From Mortierella alpina (Eukaryota; Mortierellomycota; Mortierellomycetes; Mortierellales; Mortierellaceae): a DNA stretch of 64,000 bases. Below the pieces are notes generated by a model that was not told the DNA's origin, made no database searches, and saw only the letters and a program-made list of their open reading frames with translations. A program made the position numbers and the translations under genes. Below, piece by piece: positions 9,309 to 20,090 of the stretch. The stretch is from the NCBI GenBank assembly GCA_029449245.1, contig JANATF010000013.1, forward strand, positions 868,001-932,000, read 5' to 3'. The stretch's first letter is position 1. Each line of letters starts with the position of its first letter.

Positions 9309-10328
9309 TGTGGTGAAGGTACTCTAGATACGTAAAAATAGACTATCTGGTAAACAACATGAAACTAGTCTGGCCAATGATAAGAAAACTACATGTGAAA
9401 ATGCCCTTACGTTTGATCGTATGATCTGATTTCCGTTGGGGGCAATCGGAACTGCGCAGACCAAACCAGTGGTCGCTATCAGTCAAGAAAAAGGGCTGGG
9501 GTAGAATATTCATATGATAAGTGACTAATACAAAAAGTGCCAGATAGCAGCATGCCAACCAGAAATTCACTTACTGTGAGAGCCGCTTGGGGGACTCGTG
9601 GTTCTCACAGGGTGTCTCTCTTGGGGGCGAAGAGAAGAGAGAATCTATCTATCAATATCTAAGGTAACGTCGACACACGCAGGTTAGGGACCTGTATAGA
9701 CCTTGGGACTCCGTCGGGACTCCCGTACAAGCTGCAATAATACGCCGAGGGGTGCTGTTCTTGGTCCTCCTCTCACATCGCTAGTGGTCCATTATCGTAC
9801 CTGACAAGAGGCCGGGGAGCTGCGGGCCTCTGTGGTGTCGGATGCTTGATACGGCAGGGGAGGGAACGGGACTGTAGTTGTGTTCGAGAGGGGACGATGA
9901 GAACTGTAGGGGACGGAGGTCGAAAGACACACCTGTCTCGTCTCTGCTCTTGCTGTGGCCGCGGTATATATGTGTGGGAGAGCTGTGGCAGAGTAACTAA
10001 CCGCAATGGTTGTCAGTGAGGTGAGAATGAGTGTGGGAACGATGTTCTTACAATTCAGTGTATATGATACGATTTTGGGGAAGGAAACAGACCTCGAACC
10101 AAAGTCCAAGGCTGGGGCTTCTTTTATAAGATATATAAACTTGGAGTGTTACACTGAAACTATGAAAACTGTGGTGGCTATAAGGGGGGTACTGATGTTG
10201 ATTTTAGAGAGGGAAATGAAATCTTGATATTACTGAGGTAGGGCGTATGAGAGAAGGGATCCTAGCTTCGCAGTGGTCCTGTACTATTTCCCTGCTATTT
10301 TGGGCGGATCCCCAATCTCTTCGTCACA
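9309..10328 (-). repeat. Element B 5' LTR (family 2)
   Basis: 1020 bp. On the minus strand it begins TGTGACGAAG (at 10328) and ends CTTCACCACA (at 9309). It aligns along its length with the 1000-bp LTRs of F but is clearly diverged. It carries a TATA-like tract with TTATAAAAGAAG about 200-250 bp into the LTR, and a GTAAGT donor-like site (9574-9569). The 92-bp leader 9217-9308 starts with a block conserved with F (GGTGGAGAACCTGGGC), a possible primer-binding site. The outer edge abuts truncated element C at 10329, so 10329-10333 (CTGTC) should be the TSD copy. Confidence 0.88.
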
Positions 10329-10376
10329 CTGTCACTCTGTATTTCCAGGGGTCCTCCCTCCCCGTCAATGCCATGA

Positions 10377-13300
10377 TTGATTCTGGGGCTACGATTTCCT
10401 TTATTCATCAGAACCTCGCCAAAGTACATCACCTACCCATTGTCGATCAACAACTCAACATTGCCGTCGCCAATGGTACCATCCACACTTCCCACCACTC
10501 CACTCGTCTTGTCATGCAATCCAGCCCAGAACATTTTGAAGTACATTCCTTTCAACTCATCACGCTCGGTAACTATTCTGTGATCCTTGGAATGGACTGG
10601 CTAAAAAAGCACAGCCCCTCCATCGACTGGGATCAGAGAACAGTGACCCTCGCCTGCACTCAAAATCACAACTTCTCTGCCTTGTCACATCTTGCTCGAT
10701 CCACACTACCTACTTCTATCCTGCCCTTCACCAGTCAAACACGCTCTGCTTCCCCTCCTCTAGTTCTCAAACCTGCACCAACTACTATCATTTACCCACC
10801 TGTACCTGTCCCTGTCAGAAACCCGACTTCCATGGATATTGCCCTGGTCAGCAACGCCAATTTCTGTCAACTGCTCAAGCAGGGACAGGGTGTAGGCTAC
10901 ATGATGGACATCTCTCAAGTCGAAGAATTGTCTACCGCGACTCTTAGTGATGATGAACCAACAATCCAGCTCCCTGAAAAATACGCTGAATACTCTCAAG
11001 TGTTCTCCAAGACTCAGGCGGACAAACTCCCGCCACACCGACCCTACGACCATAGTATTCCCATTGCAGAAGGCGCCAACGTACCTTTTGGGCCTGTCTA
11101 CAATCTCTCGCAGACGGAGCTCAAGGCCCTACACGAATATCTCAAAGAAAACCTGGCTAAAGGTTTCATTCGCCGCTCGGAATCCCCAGCCGGAGCGCCC
11201 ATTCTCTTTGTCAAGAAAAAAGACGGTTCCCTTCGCCTTTGTGTCGATTACCGAGGACTTAACAAAATCACAACTCCCAATCGATGCCCTTTACCACTGA
11301 TCTCCGAAACGTTTGACCAGTTAGGAAAAGCCAAGTATTTTACCAAATTGGACATGCGTGGTGCCTACAACCTTCTCCGAATAGCGAAAGGCGACGAGTG
11401 GAAGACCGCGTTTCGCTGTCGTTACGGTCACTTTGAGTATCAAGTCATGCCATTCGGGCTCATGAATGCCCCAGGAACCTTCCAAGCGTTCGTGAACGAC
11501 GTCCTGCGCGACTACTTGGATGATTTTGTTGTTGTCTACCTTGACGATATTCTCATATATTCCGAATCACTTGACGAGCACACCGCACAAGTCAGAAAGG
11601 TCCTCAAGAAATTAGAAGCTGCGGGCATCTGTCTGAAACTCGAGAAATGCGCGTTCGATAAGCAACAGGTCTCGTTCCTGGGATTCGTCATTGGTGTTAA
11701 CGGCATCTCTATGGATCCTGCCAAGGTGGCCGCCATTCAAGAATGGGCTACCCCTAAATCAGCTTTTGACATTCAGGTGTTCCTCGGACTCGCTAACTTC
11801 TACCGCCGCTTCGTCAAGAACTACTCCAAAGTAGCCACCCCTCTCACCACTCTGCTCAAGAAGAATGCCAAGTTCATTTGGTCAAGAGCCGCGCAAGACG
11901 CTTTTGATGAACTCAAAGCTCGTTTGATGTCTGGCCCGATCCTCCGTCACTTTGATCACACAAAAGCGTGTGTCATCGAAGTCGATGCCTCCGACTACGC
12001 CCTCGGTGGAGTTTGCAGCCAATATGATGACGATGACCACCTCCACCCTGTTGCCTTCTACTCCAGAAAACTCCTGCCTGCGGAAATGAATTACCAGATC
12101 TATGACAAAGAACTGGTAGCCATTGTGTGCGCCTTGAAGCACTGGCGACACTACCTTGAGTTCTCAGCCTCTACCACAGTCGTCCTTGCTGACCACCGCA
12201 ATCTGGAATATTTTACAACCACCCGCAACCTTAGCCGTCGCCAGGTCCGCTGGTCTGAAGTCCTATCGGACTACAATTTTGTCATCAAATACCGCCCTGG
12301 CTCGCAGAACGCTGCGGCTGACTCTTTGTCTCGGAGAGACAAACCTGAGGAGGGGAGTGCGGCTGCACTAAGCAAGACCGCCTTAACCCTCCTGCCACGA
12401 ATTCAATTTTTGAATGCCCTACAAGCCCTGCCGCTGCTCCCAGAGAAGTCAGCCATTCAAGAATTAATTACGCATTCACTTCCTAACGACCCTACATTCA
12501 GCGCGATCCTTGCTGAGAACCTTGAGACGCCAGACCCTGACGGCCTCTACTCTGTCCAGGACGGCCTTCTACTACATGACGGCCTGGTCTGTGTCCCCGA
12601 CGACCCGGATCTCAAGAAAATGATCCTTGAAGAATGCCACGATTCTCCCACTGCGGGGCACTTTGGTATTACTAAAACATTTGATCTTGTCTCTCGCACG
12701 TTCTTTTGGCCCAGCATGCGACAATATATCAAGAATTACGTCGGTGGATGCGATATTTGCCAACGTAGCAAGTCAAGCAATCACAAGCCGTATGGCCTCC
12801 TGCAATCCTTGCCGATCCCTGATCGGCCCTGGTCCTCGATCTCCGTAGACTTTATCACTCAACTACCCGCCTCCAAGGGCTACACCGCGATATGTGTCTT
12901 CGTCGATCGATTCACGAAGATGGCTCACTTTGCCCCTACCACAGATACCGTGGACGCGGAGGGTACCGTGCAGCTCTTCTTGGAAAAAGTCTTCGCCGCC
13001 CACGGTCTTCCAGACGATGTCGTCTCCGATAGAGGCGTCACCTTCACTTCTAAGTTCACTAAGACAGTCTTCAAGGCCCTCCAGATCGAGCAGAACCTCT
13101 CTACTGCATTCCATCCTAGGACTGACGGCCAGACTGAGAGAGTCAACTCGATTCTCGAGCAGTACCTACGCTGTTACATCGACTATCAACAGTCAAACTG
13201 GAGCACTTTACTCCCGCTCGCCGAGTTCACTTACAACAACACGGAACACTCGTCCACGAAGACGACTCCTTTCTTCGCTAACTTTGGTTTCCACCCCAAG

Positions 13301-13918
13301 TTCTCAGTTACCGTACCCCGGGTGACTAAAGACAACATCCCTTGTCCTGACCACATCAAGGCTCTTCTAGACATTCATTCTGAGATGAAGTTCAACATCC
13401 AGTCTGCGAATGAAAGACACGCCCGACATTTCGATACCAAAGCAATTGCTCAGCCTGATTTCAGTGTTGGTGACAAAGTCTGGTTAGACGCCCGAAACCT
13501 CCGTACCGAGCGACCAGCCAAGAAACTTGACTACAAACGAGTTGGCCCTTTTCAAATACTCGAGAAGGTTGGAACTCGCTCATACCGCCTGGACCTCCCA
13601 AGTACCATGAAGATCCACCCGATCTTCCACGTCGGCCTCCTCGAGCGTTTCCGCCAAGATACGATCCCGGGTCGGACACCCAAACCTCTACCTCCACTCA
13701 TCGTTGCTGGAGAGGAGGAGTTCGAAGTCGAAGCCATCCTAGACTCCAATGTGGCCCGTGGCAGACTCCTCTACCATGTCCACTGGAAAGGCTACCCCAT
13801 ATCTGCTCGCACTTGGGAGCCTGCTGAGTTGGTTCAAGGCGCCCCTAGACTCATCAAGCAGTTTCATCATGCTCACCCTCACAAACCTGGCCCTACGCTT
13901 CGCGGAGCTCAGCCCTAA
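10377..13918 (+). CDS. pol: Pol polyprotein of element C
   Basis: This is the same protein as A pol over almost its whole length: protease D-S-G at the start, RT YLDD, RNase H, HHCC and DD35E integrase, and a terminal chromodomain, all with key residues present. The open frame begins earlier (10247), but everything before 10329 is read from the B LTR and is not part of the gene. Scattered substitutions separate it from A and M (for example CALKHWRHYL against CAFKHWRHYL), so it is a separate copy rather than a recent duplicate. It now lacks its own promoter and gag in cis. Confidence 0.92.
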
Positions 13919-13928
13919 ATGGGGGGGT

Positions 13929-14260
13929 TGTCGCGTACTCGGCCCTAGGATAAGCGTAGTATCCTAGGCCAAGCCTTATTTTGCCTTTTAATGCCTTGTC
14001 GACATGTGCCCCCTTTTTACTGAATGCCTTGAATTATGTCCTGACCGGTGACTATGGGTCAAAGCGGCATTACGCGCTGGGCTCAGTGTTTAGTATATAT
14101 AGTCCGTAGTTCCCTCTGTACAGTTGCTCTTTACCTAGTAACTTGAATACATCCTTGATCATTCATACCCTGAACCCTCCTGTCTTACCACTTCCCTTGT
14201 CCCTGCCCTCTTGCCCTTGTGAAAGGTCAACCTGTCCTTGCCCTGCCCAGATTCACGACA
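13929..14260 (+). repeat. Element C 3' LTR (type 1a)
   Basis: 332 bp, TGTCGCGTAC...TTCACGACA. It follows stop codon and polypurine tract (AAATGGGGGGGT, 13917-13928). It differs from the A LTRs by a 4-bp insertion near 14160 and several substitutions, so C is older than A. Confidence 0.93.
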
Positions 14261-14938
14261 CGCACATTGCTCTACTCCATCCGCATGACCTCGACCGTAT
14301 CCGAATATGTTGGGAGGACGCGCCGATACCTAGCCGTCCTCTGCACACCGGAGATGCATGAGGAGGCTCGTAAAGTCATGGAGGATTCAGCCAAGACATG
14401 CTTCTTACAAGGTGCCCCTCTAAGTCTGCGACAAATGCTATTGAGCATGGGCATTAACCGTTCTGTTGCCCCTTCGATCCACGAACTCTGCCAAGCTGCT
14501 GAGCAATATGACCATGTTTACAACTTCACACCCGACAAAGGCCAGTCTCCTTCCACCAACCGCGCGGATACCAGCGCCCTCCAAATGGCTGCCGCCACCC
14601 ACCTTTCCGCCGCAGATCCCAACGCCATGGAAGTGGACAACCTACTCCTCCATAACATCGAAACTATCGTCCGCCGAGTGACCCTGAACGCTTTACGACA
14701 ACAACCACCTCGCTCCAACAACCGACCCCACAACTTCCGAACCTACACTCGACAAAACAATCACCGACCCCCGCTACGCCCCCTTAGCGATACCGACCGC
14801 AGAAGCCTGATGGCCAGTGGCAGTTGCTTCCGTTGCCGCCAACAAGGACACATGGCGAGCGAGTGTCGTGTCAATGCCATTGAACAAGCCCGCACCCCTC
14901 CCCCCGTGTCGGGAAACGCTCCCAGCGATCAAGATTAG
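14261..14938 (+). pseudogene. gag: Element G gag, C-terminal part
   Basis: C-terminal region of a Gag with capsid-like helices, then the segment THLSAADPNAMEVDNLL (also found in scrap O) and a CX2CX4HX4C zinc knuckle (CFRCRQQGHMASEC) before the TAG stop. The open frame runs back to 14219 only because it reads through C's LTR. The N-terminal part was separated by insertion of C. Pol follows in the -1 frame. Confidence 0.88.
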
Positions 14939-14946
14939 TCCAGAAC

Positions 14947-17900
14947 TTGATCGCTGACACTCCTTCCCTTTCTCCTCTGGACAAGGGGAGTGAGCAACCG
15001 CCAGAGTTAAGTTGTCACCCCACACACCGCAATAAAATTACGGTTGCACAACACAACAAATCCCTCGTTGAAACTCGTCCTTCGCTCGCTCCCCCTCACG
15101 CCGTGCTCCATACCTCGAACACTGACCCTACCCCTGATTCCCTGACCCCGATTCCTCAACCTCGCTACGACCCTCGCTACGATCACCCCCTTCCCCCTAG
15201 GACGTCAGAGACAGTGACCCTGGTCCCACCTGTCTCTCTCGCATCGCTAGAATCCACCTACTCCAAAAGCAAACTGAAACGTATGCGCAAGCGTACGGTT
15301 CGTCTACAATCCTTCACACAGACTGTTGCCGAGCGCACTCTACTCACATTCATCGGCTCCATCAATGGTCACCCCGCTCGCATCCTCATCGACGGAGGGG
15401 CTGAAGGCAATGTCATTAGCTCCTCCTTCCAACAACGACACTCTCTCCCCCGCCAAACCTGCTCACCTGTCCCCATCATCCTCCCCGACGGCTCCTCTTC
15501 CATCACCCAACACACCGTTCCCATCCAACTTGCCCGCGACGCCTATACTGACAATTTGCGACCCCTCCTCTACCCGCTCAAAAAATACGACCTCATCCTC
15601 GGAAAGCCCTGGCTCACCGAACTCAATCCTCACATCAACTGGCGCACCAACGACCTCCATTTCGACTTTCAGGGCACGAGCGTGCTTTGGACGTGTCGAG
15701 GGTTCGCTCCTTCATCCATCACCTCCAAGTCTCGCGGAATGCTCCTCAGTCACATGCACTTTCACGCTCTTACCACTCAACCTGGCAGCGAGGTCTACCT
15801 CGCCCTCGTGAAAATAGCAAAACACACTCAACCCTCCCCAGACATTCCTGCGGATGTTCAACCCCTTCTCAAGGAGTTTGGCGACGTCTTCCCCGACACA
15901 CTCCCCGACGGCCTCCCTCCAGACAGAGGTGACGCTATGAAGATCGAAACCGACCCCAACGCTGACCCTCCGGTGCGACCTGTTATCCGCCTATCCATTG
16001 CGGAGCTGGATGAGCTCCGGAAACAGCTCGACGAGTTACTACGCAAAGGATTTATCAAGCCTAGCACATCGCCCTACGGTGCGCCGGTACTCTTCGTCAA
16101 GAAGAAAGACGGCTCTCTACGGTTGTGTGTAGACTATCGAGGCCTAAACCGTATCACGCGCAAAAACCGCCACCCATTGCCGCGCATCGACGAGCTTATC
16201 GATAGGTTCCGTGGAGCACGTTATTTCACCAAGCTCGATTTACTGTCTGGATACCATCAGCAACGCGTGTTTGAACCCCATACTCACAAGACCGCGTTCC
16301 GTTGCCGCTATGGCCACTTCGAATTTAATGTTGTTCCATTCGGTCTCACTAACGCCCCAGCCTCGTTCTCCAACATGATGCTCAAAGTATTCAACCCGGT
16401 CCTTGACAAATGGGTCGTCATATATCTTGACGACCTACTGATATACTCCAAGACCAAGGCCGACCATCTCCGCCACTTAAGAAGCGTCCTATCCCTGCTC
16501 CGGAGCAACGGCCTCTACGTGAAATTGAGCAAGTGCTCGTTCATGCAAGAACAAACAGAATTCCTGGGCCACGTAATTTCCAAAGACGGCGTCCACACCA
16601 ATGCCGGTCTCGTGAAGGCAATCACAGAGTGGCCGCGACCCAGCAAGCAAAAAGAGGTCCAGCAGTTTGTTGGTCTGGCCCAATTTTATCAGCAGTATAT
16701 CGAAAATTTTGCTTCCATTGCTCTACCTCTGACAGCATTACTAGGAGAAGGCGTCCCTTTTTTCTGGGATGATGACACGGAACGCGCGTTTACTGATCTC
16801 AAAGACGCGATTAGCAAAGCGCCGGTTCTCAGGATCTTCGACCCCGATCTACCATCCACTGTGGAGACCGATGCCTCCGGATTTGCTATTGGCGCAGTGT
16901 TGTTCCAGACAGACTCGAATGGTGTGTCCAGGCCAGTTGCCTTCACCTCTCGAAAGCTCAATTCGGCCGAGAAAAACTACCCGACCCATGAGCAGGAGCT
17001 ACTAGCAGTCGTCCACGCACTGAAAACTTGGCGATATTACCTTGACGGCTCCCACTTCATCGTGTACACAGACCATGCCACGCCCCGACATTTCCCCACA
17101 CAGCCCAAATTGACGCGCCGACAGGCGAGATGGATGGAGCTCCTGCAGGAGTATGATTTCGATTTCAGATACAAGCGAGGAGCCGACAACATCGTGTCTG
17201 ACGCCTTGTCGCGACGACCGGACCATCAAGATCCCCCGCCTTTGTCGCTCAACTCGTTAAACATCACGCTAGACCCGGGCCTAAGGCAGCGCCTGATTGA
17301 TAGTTACGCCGATGATCCCAAAATCGGTCCTATCTATCGAAGCTGCCTTCAGGGAAGTTGCCCACCTCGTTATTTGCTACATGAAGGCCTCCTCTGTGTG
17401 ATACGCCACAATCAGACCCTTGTATGCATACCTCAAAAAGCTGATATCCGCCTCTCTCTTCTACACGATTCCCATGATTCTGCTATCTCCGGTCACTTGG
17501 GCTTCCAGAAAACATACGACCAGCTCCGACGCATTGTGTACTGGCCCCAGATCGTACGAGACACCAAAACATATGTCGAGACATGCGAAGGTTGTCAGCG
17601 CAACAAGCCCAGTCACCAGCGGCCTGCCGGACTTTTACAGCCCCTTGAGATACCAGCTCAGCGATGGGAGACAGTGACCATGGACTTCATTGTCCAGCTC
17701 CCCAAGACACCTCGAGGCCACGATGCCATAACGGTCTTTGTAGACAAGCTATCAAAGCAGGTCCACTTTGCCCCAAGCAAAACAACAGATACAGCTTCCG
17801 ATGTGGCCCGCCTATTTTTCGACAACGTGTTCCGACTTCATGGTATGCCCACCACCATCGTGTCCGACCGCGACACCAAATTCACCAGCCGGTTTTGGAA

Positions 17901-18741
17901 GGAGCTTCACCGCTTACTCGATGTAAAGCTCGCTATGTCCACAGCGTTCCACCCGCAGACTGACGGCCAGACAGAGAGAGCGAACCAGACCCTGGAAGAA
18001 ATACTACGTGCTTTCGTCGACCAAAAACAGACCAACTGGGATTTATTGCTGACTGCAGCCGAATTCGCCTACAACAACTCGATCAACGCCTCCACTGGAT
18101 ACTCGCCCTTCTTCTTGAACATGGGTTTTCACCCCAGGGTTCCGATGTCCCTCCTCCAATCGCAAACAAGTTCAAATCCCAGCGTGCAAGCGTTCATCGA
18201 ATCCCAAGGCGCCACTCTATCTCTGGCACAAGACCAAATACAGCGAGCCCAAACACGACAGGCGCAGAACGCGGATACTCGCCGCCGAGACCACAACTTC
18301 GCCGTCGGAGACCAAGTGCTCCTCAACACTGATAATATTACCGTCTCCGCAACAAGAAATCAACCCACAAGGAAGCTACAACCTAGATTCATCGGTCCAT
18401 ATACAATCATTGAGCAGCACTCCCCGGTCTCGTTTCGGGTCGAGCTACCACCGTCCATGAAGATACATGATGTCTTCCACGTCGATCGGTTCCGAGAATA
18501 CAAACCTTCCCCAGAATCACTCGGACCCCGCGCACCATCACAACCACCTCCAGAGATCATCGACAATGAGGAAGAGTATGAGGTAGAAACGATACTCGAT
18601 CACCAGCACCGGAACCGGCGAAAAGAGTACCTAATCAAGTGGAAGGGATACTCAAGGGAACAGTCGACTTGGGAACCAGAGAGCAGCTTAACTCATTGCA
18701 AGCAGATACTGAGCAAGTACAAGCGCGATCATGGCCTGTAA
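14947..18741 (+). CDS. pol: Pol polyprotein of element G (PR-RT-RH-IN-chromodomain)
   Basis: About 1264 residues. The frame opens upstream of the TTG at 14947 and is -1 relative to gag, so frameshifting rather than initiation here is likely. Domains: protease with motif IDGGAEGNV near residue 148 (D-G-G instead of D-S/T-G), RT with YLDD near 494, RNase H (ETDASG near 641), integrase zinc domain (HDSAISGH, then CEGCQ), integrase core Asp about 912, Asp about 974 and Glu about 1009, and a chromodomain (EVETILD, IKWKGY, STWEPE) at the C terminus. No stop or frame break is seen. It is the paralogue of H pol. Confidence 0.93.
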   Translation: MIADTPSLSPLDKGSEQPPELSCHPTHRNKITVAQHNKSLVETRPSLAPPHAVLHTSNTDPTPDSLTPIPQPRYDPRYDHPLPPRTSETVTLVPPVSLASLESTYSKSKLKRMRKRTVRLQSFTQTVAERTLLTFIGSINGHPARILIDGGAEGNVISSSFQQRHSLPRQTCSPVPIILPDGSSSITQHTVPIQLARDAYTDNLRPLLYPLKKYDLILGKPWLTELNPHINWRTNDLHFDFQGTSVLWTCRGFAPSSITSKSRGMLLSHMHFHALTTQPGSEVYLALVKIAKHTQPSPDIPADVQPLLKEFGDVFPDTLPDGLPPDRGDAMKIETDPNADPPVRPVIRLSIAELDELRKQLDELLRKGFIKPSTSPYGAPVLFVKKKDGSLRLCVDYRGLNRITRKNRHPLPRIDELIDRFRGARYFTKLDLLSGYHQQRVFEPHTHKTAFRCRYGHFEFNVVPFGLTNAPASFSNMMLKVFNPVLDKWVVIYLDDLLIYSKTKADHLRHLRSVLSLLRSNGLYVKLSKCSFMQEQTEFLGHVISKDGVHTNAGLVKAITEWPRPSKQKEVQQFVGLAQFYQQYIENFASIALPLTALLGEGVPFFWDDDTERAFTDLKDAISKAPVLRIFDPDLPSTVETDASGFAIGAVLFQTDSNGVSRPVAFTSRKLNSAEKNYPTHEQELLAVVHALKTWRYYLDGSHFIVYTDHATPRHFPTQPKLTRRQARWMELLQEYDFDFRYKRGADNIVSDALSRRPDHQDPPPLSLNSLNITLDPGLRQRLIDSYADDPKIGPIYRSCLQGSCPPRYLLHEGLLCVIRHNQTLVCIPQKADIRLSLLHDSHDSAISGHLGFQKTYDQLRRIVYWPQIVRDTKTYVETCEGCQRNKPSHQRPAGLLQPLEIPAQRWETVTMDFIVQLPKTPRGHDAITVFVDKLSKQVHFAPSKTTDTASDVARLFFDNVFRLHGMPTTIVSDRDTKFTSRFWKELHRLLDVKLAMSTAFHPQTDGQTERANQTLEEILRAFVDQKQTNWDLLLTAAEFAYNNSINASTGYSPFFLNMGFHPRVPMSLLQSQTSSNPSVQAFIESQGATLSLAQDQIQRAQTRQAQNADTRRRDHNFAVGDQVLLNTDNITVSATRNQPTRKLQPRFIGPYTIIEQHSPVSFRVELPPSMKIHDVFHVDRFREYKPSPESLGPRAPSQPPPEIIDNEEEYEVETILDHQHRNRRKEYLIKWKGYSREQSTWEPESSLTHCKQILSKYKRDHGL

Positions 18742-18777
18742 TTTTTTTTCGCGATCCTTTTTTTTAACACGGGAAGG

Positions 18778-18977
18778 TGTAACAGGAGTTGAGGGTGTAT
18801 CGTATGGGACAAGAACAAGGATAATGCCAAGCCGTAAGAGACTGGAACGCGACCATGCTTGGTCCCACACAAAGATAGATAAATAGATGGTTGCCCCCTC
18901 TGTAATAAGATCAGACGATTCTCACCCAAGCTCCCCTGATCCCAGCCCCAGAACCCCCACTTGCTTTAGCTATTACA
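18778..18977 (+). repeat. Element G 3' LTR (family 3)
   Basis: 200 bp, TGTAACAGGAG...GCTATTACA, with imperfect terminal inverted repeats. It starts directly after the polypurine tract and ends where S1 sequence resumes. Confidence 0.85.
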
Positions 18978-19925
18978 CACTGCGACACTAGGATCCGGCA
19001 ATCGTTCATCCGCCCTCCCTCTATAATATCAAAATCCTGCTGCCCTCTCTATTCAGTATAGACCTTATGAACACATCAATTTTATATAGCTTCAGTATAG
19101 CACCCTAAATTTATAACCCATAAAAGAAGACCCAGACTTGGACTTAGGTTCCGGGTCTGTTTCCTCCCCAAAAGTTTTCCTTTACATCGATTGCACAGTT
19201 TAGAACTACGTTCCTACGCACATCCTCACCCCCCTGACACCCCAAAGTAGGATTAGTGTTGCTCTGCCACAACTTGACGCTCCGCACACGGTATAAGCGT
19301 TTGAGTGAGAGTAGAGACGAGAATAGTGCTTTAGCCAACCTCTGTTCTTTACACCAATCCGTCCCGAGACACTCCACCGTCCCCCTCCTCTCCTACAAAT
19401 CCTGAACCATCAAGGCCCGTATCCCTAGGCCTTCCACCAGGTATGAAGATGATCACATAGAGTGTCTTCTCGGAGGATCAAGAACAGTACCCCTCGGATT
19501 TGGAACTATCCTTGGCACAGGAGTCAAGAAGGAGTCCCTTTGTCTATACAGGCCCCTAACCTGTGTGTGCCGTTGTTTCTGTAGTTTTTGTAGTTATAGA
19601 TTCTCTCCCTGTCCCCCACTTGCGAGAGACACCCTGTGAGACTTGAGTCCCCCCAACGGGCCTCACAGTAAGTGTTCACTCGGTTTCTCTTAAGTTTGTC
19701 AAGCCTGTTATCAGTTAGATACTTATATTTTGAATAGTCTTCCTTTTATTCTCAGGCTCAAGAGCAACCAAGTCATTTGGTACGCTTCCGCCGATTGCCC
19801 CCAACGGAGATCGATCGCAAGATCAAACGTAAGGGATTCTATCATTAGTCATTTCGTATCTGAGCAGTCTTACCTTCTTGAGTTGACCGTAGTCTATTTT
19901 ACAGAACTAGAGTTACTTCACCACA
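18978..19925 (+). repeat. Family-2 LTR S1, 5'-truncated by G
   Basis: 948 bp aligning with positions 53-1000 of the F LTRs, ending CTTCACCACA. The missing first 52 bp should lie left of G, outside the window. Whether S1 is solo or the 3' LTR of a larger element cannot be seen. It carries the same donor/acceptor-like pair as F (19668-19755). Confidence 0.88.
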
Positions 19926-19980
19926 CCGCCACCCACCTTTCCGCCGCTGATCCCAACGCCATGGAAGTGGACAACCTACT
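19926..19980 (+). pseudogene. Scrap of family-3 gag (O)
   Basis: 55 bp nearly identical to G gag around 14593-14647 (encoding THLSAADPNAMEVDNLL). It is bounded by the S1 LTR end on the left and the H LTR on the right. It marks an older family-3 element into which both S1 and H inserted. The 4 bases after S1 (CCGC) and the 5 before H (CTACT) are their presumed TSD copies. Confidence 0.8.
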
Positions 19981-20080
19981 TGTAGCAGGGGTCAGGTCTA
20001 ATAGCTGGAAAAGAGTTGTGTTTGCAAGTATCGTACTACCCTACTCTATATACTCGTTGTGACTGGGCACTACTGTTACA
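19981..20080 (-). repeat. Element H 3' LTR, only 100 bp
   Basis: On the minus strand it begins TGTAACAG and ends CTGCTACA, giving 8-bp imperfect terminal inverted repeats. It is half the length of the G LTR with which it shares the start. The polypurine tract abuts it. It may be a genuinely short LTR or an internally deleted one; the second copy is not in the window. Confidence 0.72.
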
Positions 20081-20090
20081 CCTTCCCCTT

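Larger units (their letters stand above)
10329..14260 (+). mobile_element. Family-1 element C, 5'-truncated in the window
   Basis: Plus-strand family-1 element retaining complete pol, polypurine tract and 3' LTR. Its gag, 5' LTR and the start of the pol frame are missing because B's LTR begins at 10328, exactly where family-1 similarity starts. The simplest reading is that B inserted into C between gag and pol, so the 5' part of C lies left of the window. C itself sits in the gag of G; 14261-14265 (CGCAC) should be one copy of its TSD. Confidence 0.88.
14261..18977 (+). mobile_element. Family-3 chromovirus G, 5'-truncated in the window
   Basis: Plus-strand element with partial gag, complete pol, polypurine tract (AACACGGGAAGG, 18766-18777) and a 200-bp 3' LTR. 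C inserted into its gag; the 5' part is expected left of the window. G in turn sits in LTR S1: S1 resumes at 18978 lacking exactly its first 52 bp. The first five bases there (CACTG) should be the TSD. Confidence 0.87.

Noticed and set aside
10247-10376. Upstream extension of C pol
   Set aside because: These codons are read from the B LTR and only four codons' length of divergent flank; homology to family-1 pol starts at about 10329.
19144-19377. A 77-codon antisense frame repeated in S1, S2 and both F LTRs (also 26775-27008, 28180-28413, 42156-42389)
   Set aside because: It is repeated only because the LTR is repeated. It lies antisense in non-coding LTR and I saw no corresponding frame in the diverged LTRs of B and J.
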